Positions 62,001 through 64,000 of a stretch of 64,000 nucleotides of DNA are shown piece by piece; the first letter of the stretch is position 1, and each line of letters starts with the position of its first letter. Location: the NCBI GenBank assembly GCA_944548615.1, contig CALYMY010000059.1:172199-236198 (forward strand), given 5' to 3'. The notes beneath the pieces are model-generated. The model was not told the origin of the DNA. It searched no databases and worked only from the letters and a program-made list of their open reading frames with translations. The position numbers were made by a program, and so were the translations under genes. Source of the stretch: Micropterix aruncella. Taxonomy: Eukaryota > Arthropoda > Insecta > Lepidoptera > Micropterigidae.

Positions 62001-63313
62001 CTCGTCGGGAGCCAACCCTGGGTGCAGCAGCCATGTCATGGTGGAACTTAGTAATTGCCATCATAATGGAATGCCTATACCAAATTTCACGTCTCTACGG
62101 TTGACCGTTGAGGATTTCCCTCGTCGGGAGCCAACCCTGGGTGCAGCAGCCATGTCATGGTTGAACTTAGTAATTGCCATCATAATGGAATGCCTATACC
62201 AAATTTCACGTCTCTACGGTTGACCGTTGAGGAGTTCCCTCGTCGGGAGCCAACCCTGGGTGCAGCAGCCATGTCATGGTGGAACTTAGTAATTGCCATC
62301 ATAATGGAATGCCTATACCAAATTTCACGTCTCTACGGTTGACCGTTGAGGAGTTCCCTCGTCGGGAGCCAACCCTGGGTGCAGCAGCCATGTCATGGTG
62401 GAACTTAGTAATTGCCATCATAATGGAATGCCTATTCCAAATTTCACGTCTCTACGGTTGACCGTTGAGAAGTTCCCTCGTCGGGAGCCAACCCTGGGTG
62501 CAGCAGCCATGTCATGGTGGAACTTAGTAATTGCCATCATAATGGAATGCCTATACCAAATTTCACGTCTCTACGGTTGACCGTTGAGAAGTTCCCTCGT
62601 CGGGAGCCAACCCTGGGTGCAGCAGCCATGTCATGGTGGAACTTAGTAATTGCCATCATAATGGAATGCCTATACCAAATTTCACGTCTCTACGGTTGAC
62701 CGTTGAGGAGTTCCCTCGTCGGGAGCCAACCCTGGGTGCAGCAGCCATGTCATGGTGGAACTTAGTAATTGCCATCATAATGGAATGCCTATTCCAAATT
62801 TCACGTCTCTACGGTTGACCGTTGAGGAGTTCCCTCGTCGGGAGCCAACCCTGGGTGCACAAGCGATGTCATGGTGGAACTTAGAAATTGCCGTCATAAT
62901 GGAATGCCTATACCAAATTTCAGGTCTCTACGGTTGACCGTTGAGGAGTTCCGTCGTCGGGAGCCAACCCTGGGTGCAGCAGCCATGTCATGGTGGAACT
63001 TAGTAATTGCCATCATAATGGAATGCCTATACCAAATTTCACGTCTCTACGGTTGACCGTTGAGGAGTTCCCTCGTCGGGAGCCAACCCTGGGTGCAGCA
63101 GCCATGTCATGGTGGAACTTAGTAATTGCCATCATAATGGAATGCCTATACCAAATTTCACGTCTCTACGGTTGACCGTTGAGAAGTTCGCTCGTCGGGA
63201 GCCAACCCTGGGTGCAGCAGCCATGTCATGGTGGAACTTAGTAATTGCCATCATAATGGAATGCCTATACCAAATTTCACGTCTCTACGGTTGACCGTTG
63301 AGGAGTTCCCTCG
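59017..63313. repeat. Unit 12 block of 119-bp satellite, 36 monomers
   Basis: This is the largest block. The marker monomer GCACAAGCGATG occurs at starts 59182, 60729, 61205 and 62752, spaced 13, 4 and 13 monomers (1547, 476 and 1547 bp). It is therefore built from 13-monomer subblocks. The last sixteen or so monomers copy the end of unit 11. Confidence 0.96.
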
Positions 63314-64000
63314 TCCTTGTCACGTACCTCTTTCCGTAGGTTGTTTACTCCTTTTAATTCGTTTAACGCCTCGCGGGCAATATCTCTGGCTCGTTCCGGT
63401 ATTTCTTCGAAATTCCGAAACGGCACTTCTATTTCTGTGGTCTCCATATTGTCTCTTCTCGTTGATCAAAGGCACTGAAAATGAAAATGAAAAAGCACAG
63501 ATTAAATAGTATTGAAAAGTAATTAAAGAAGAAGAAGAAGACGAGATAAAAAGCAGAAGCAATGAAATGAAAAGCGTTCTAAAACCCTATCTTTTGACAC
63601 CTCGCTTGTGTGTATATGATAAAATAAAGAATATAATATTTAATTTATTAAACGAAGCCGCGGGAAAAATACTAAAACTCCCTTGGCTCGGATCGCTACT
63701 ATTGAAAACAAAAATCGTAAAATCGATAAATAAACTTTCGCAAGTATGACGAGGGCTGAAGTTACCATAGAAACAGAAATCGTTAAATCGATAAATATTC
63801 TATTGCGAGTCGGGCCACCGCCTGAGCTCGTTACTATGGAAACAAAACCGTTAAATCGATAAATCAATATACCTATACAGATATTAATTCGTCTATAATT
63901 CCGTTAATATTAATCAGATTTGAAAATTAAAAGAAGCGTTAGATGCGCAAAGCAAAACTCTATTAGATAATAATAAACAGGGAGGACTATTGATGCCTTT
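63314..64000. repeat. Unit 13 spacer, cut by the window edge
   Basis: The copy runs from TCCTTGTCACG to TTGATGCCTTT, so the array continues beyond the window. Confidence 0.95.

Larger units (their letters stand above)
16959..64000. repeat. Higher-order satellite array, 12 full units plus one partial
   Basis: Anchored on one spacer landmark (17163, 21384, 26529, 28373, 32522, 35675, 38828, 41267, 44420, 47573, 51315, 55685, 63567), unit lengths are 4221, 5145, 1844, 4149, 3153, 3153, 2439, 3153, 3153, 3742, 4370 and 7882 bp. Each equals 3153 plus whole multiples of 166 and 119, corrected for the 310-bp insertion in unit 1, a 5-bp and a 1-bp deletion (units 10-11) and five 1-bp insertions in unit 11. 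Order in every unit is spacer, 13-bp scrap, 166-bp block, 119-bp block. Block lengths are n x 166 + 44 and n x 119 + 13. Confidence 0.97.

Noticed and set aside
19855..63294. Series of about 160 overlapping 61-residue ORFs on the plus strand and 71-residue ORFs on the minus strand
   Set aside because: They are products of the 119-bp satellite. The period is not a multiple of three, so the frame shifts every monomer, and there is no codon bias or domain.
16959..64000. CRISPR-like array of regular repeats
   Set aside because: There are no short repeats with unique spacers; the periodicity is head-to-tail satellite, and the rest of the window is eukaryotic.

Overview
The window is nuclear DNA of an animal, most likely an insect and possibly a lepidopteran (moderate-to-low confidence). 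This rests on two spliced piggyBac-type transposase genes, several degraded non-LTR retrotransposons, a Helitron whose 5' end looks like common arthropod Helitrons, and abundant TA/GT/CA microsatellites. I recognise no ordinary host gene, rRNA or tRNA. It reads as heterochromatin-like, repeat-built DNA.

Positions 1-16962 are a graveyard of mobile elements. A piggyBac-like transposase gene lies on the plus strand (exons 1-90, 171-396, 4067-4152 and 5197-6895). It keeps the three catalytic aspartates but is cut off at a TTAA at 6861, where the C-terminus should continue. A second piggyBac-like gene lies on the minus strand (coding exons 12630-12440, 12364-12283, 12204-12071 and 11997-10212, with a probable 5' UTR exon near 16697-16617). 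Spliced, it gives an open 730-residue transposase with the same exon architecture. Its first intron holds a 565-bp alternating purine/pyrimidine microsatellite, a 2316-bp Helitron with recognisable ends and a decayed helicase, a second Helitron 5' end, and another TA/GT tract. LINE fragments sit at 1443-2102, 4540-5172 (minus) and 9338-9838 (minus).

Positions 16959-64000 are a higher-order satellite array of twelve units plus a partial thirteenth. Each unit is a ~706-bp unique spacer, a 13-bp scrap of the 119-bp satellite, a block of 166-bp monomers, then a block of 119-bp monomers. Unit length follows 3153 bp plus or minus whole numbers of 166 and 119; every departure is explained by identifiable small events. 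All units share the same junctions, so the array grew from one founder composite. The 119-bp block varies from 2 to 36 copies and the 166-bp block from 5 to 17.

The most unusual features are in this array. The spacer carries, on the minus strand, what looks like a captured gene exon (3' splice site, short leader, ATG and about 45 charged codons) that runs into satellite DNA and has been amplified with it. Unit 1 carries a 306-bp piggyBac-type MITE with a TTAA duplication and perfect empty sites in the sister units. The left edge of the array falls exactly on a TTAA inside the captured exon, next to a sequence resembling a piggyBac terminal repeat. The 119-bp monomer also resembles the Helitron 5' terminal region. 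Units 6-7 and 8-9 share private variants at a constant 5592-bp offset, showing a second-order duplication.
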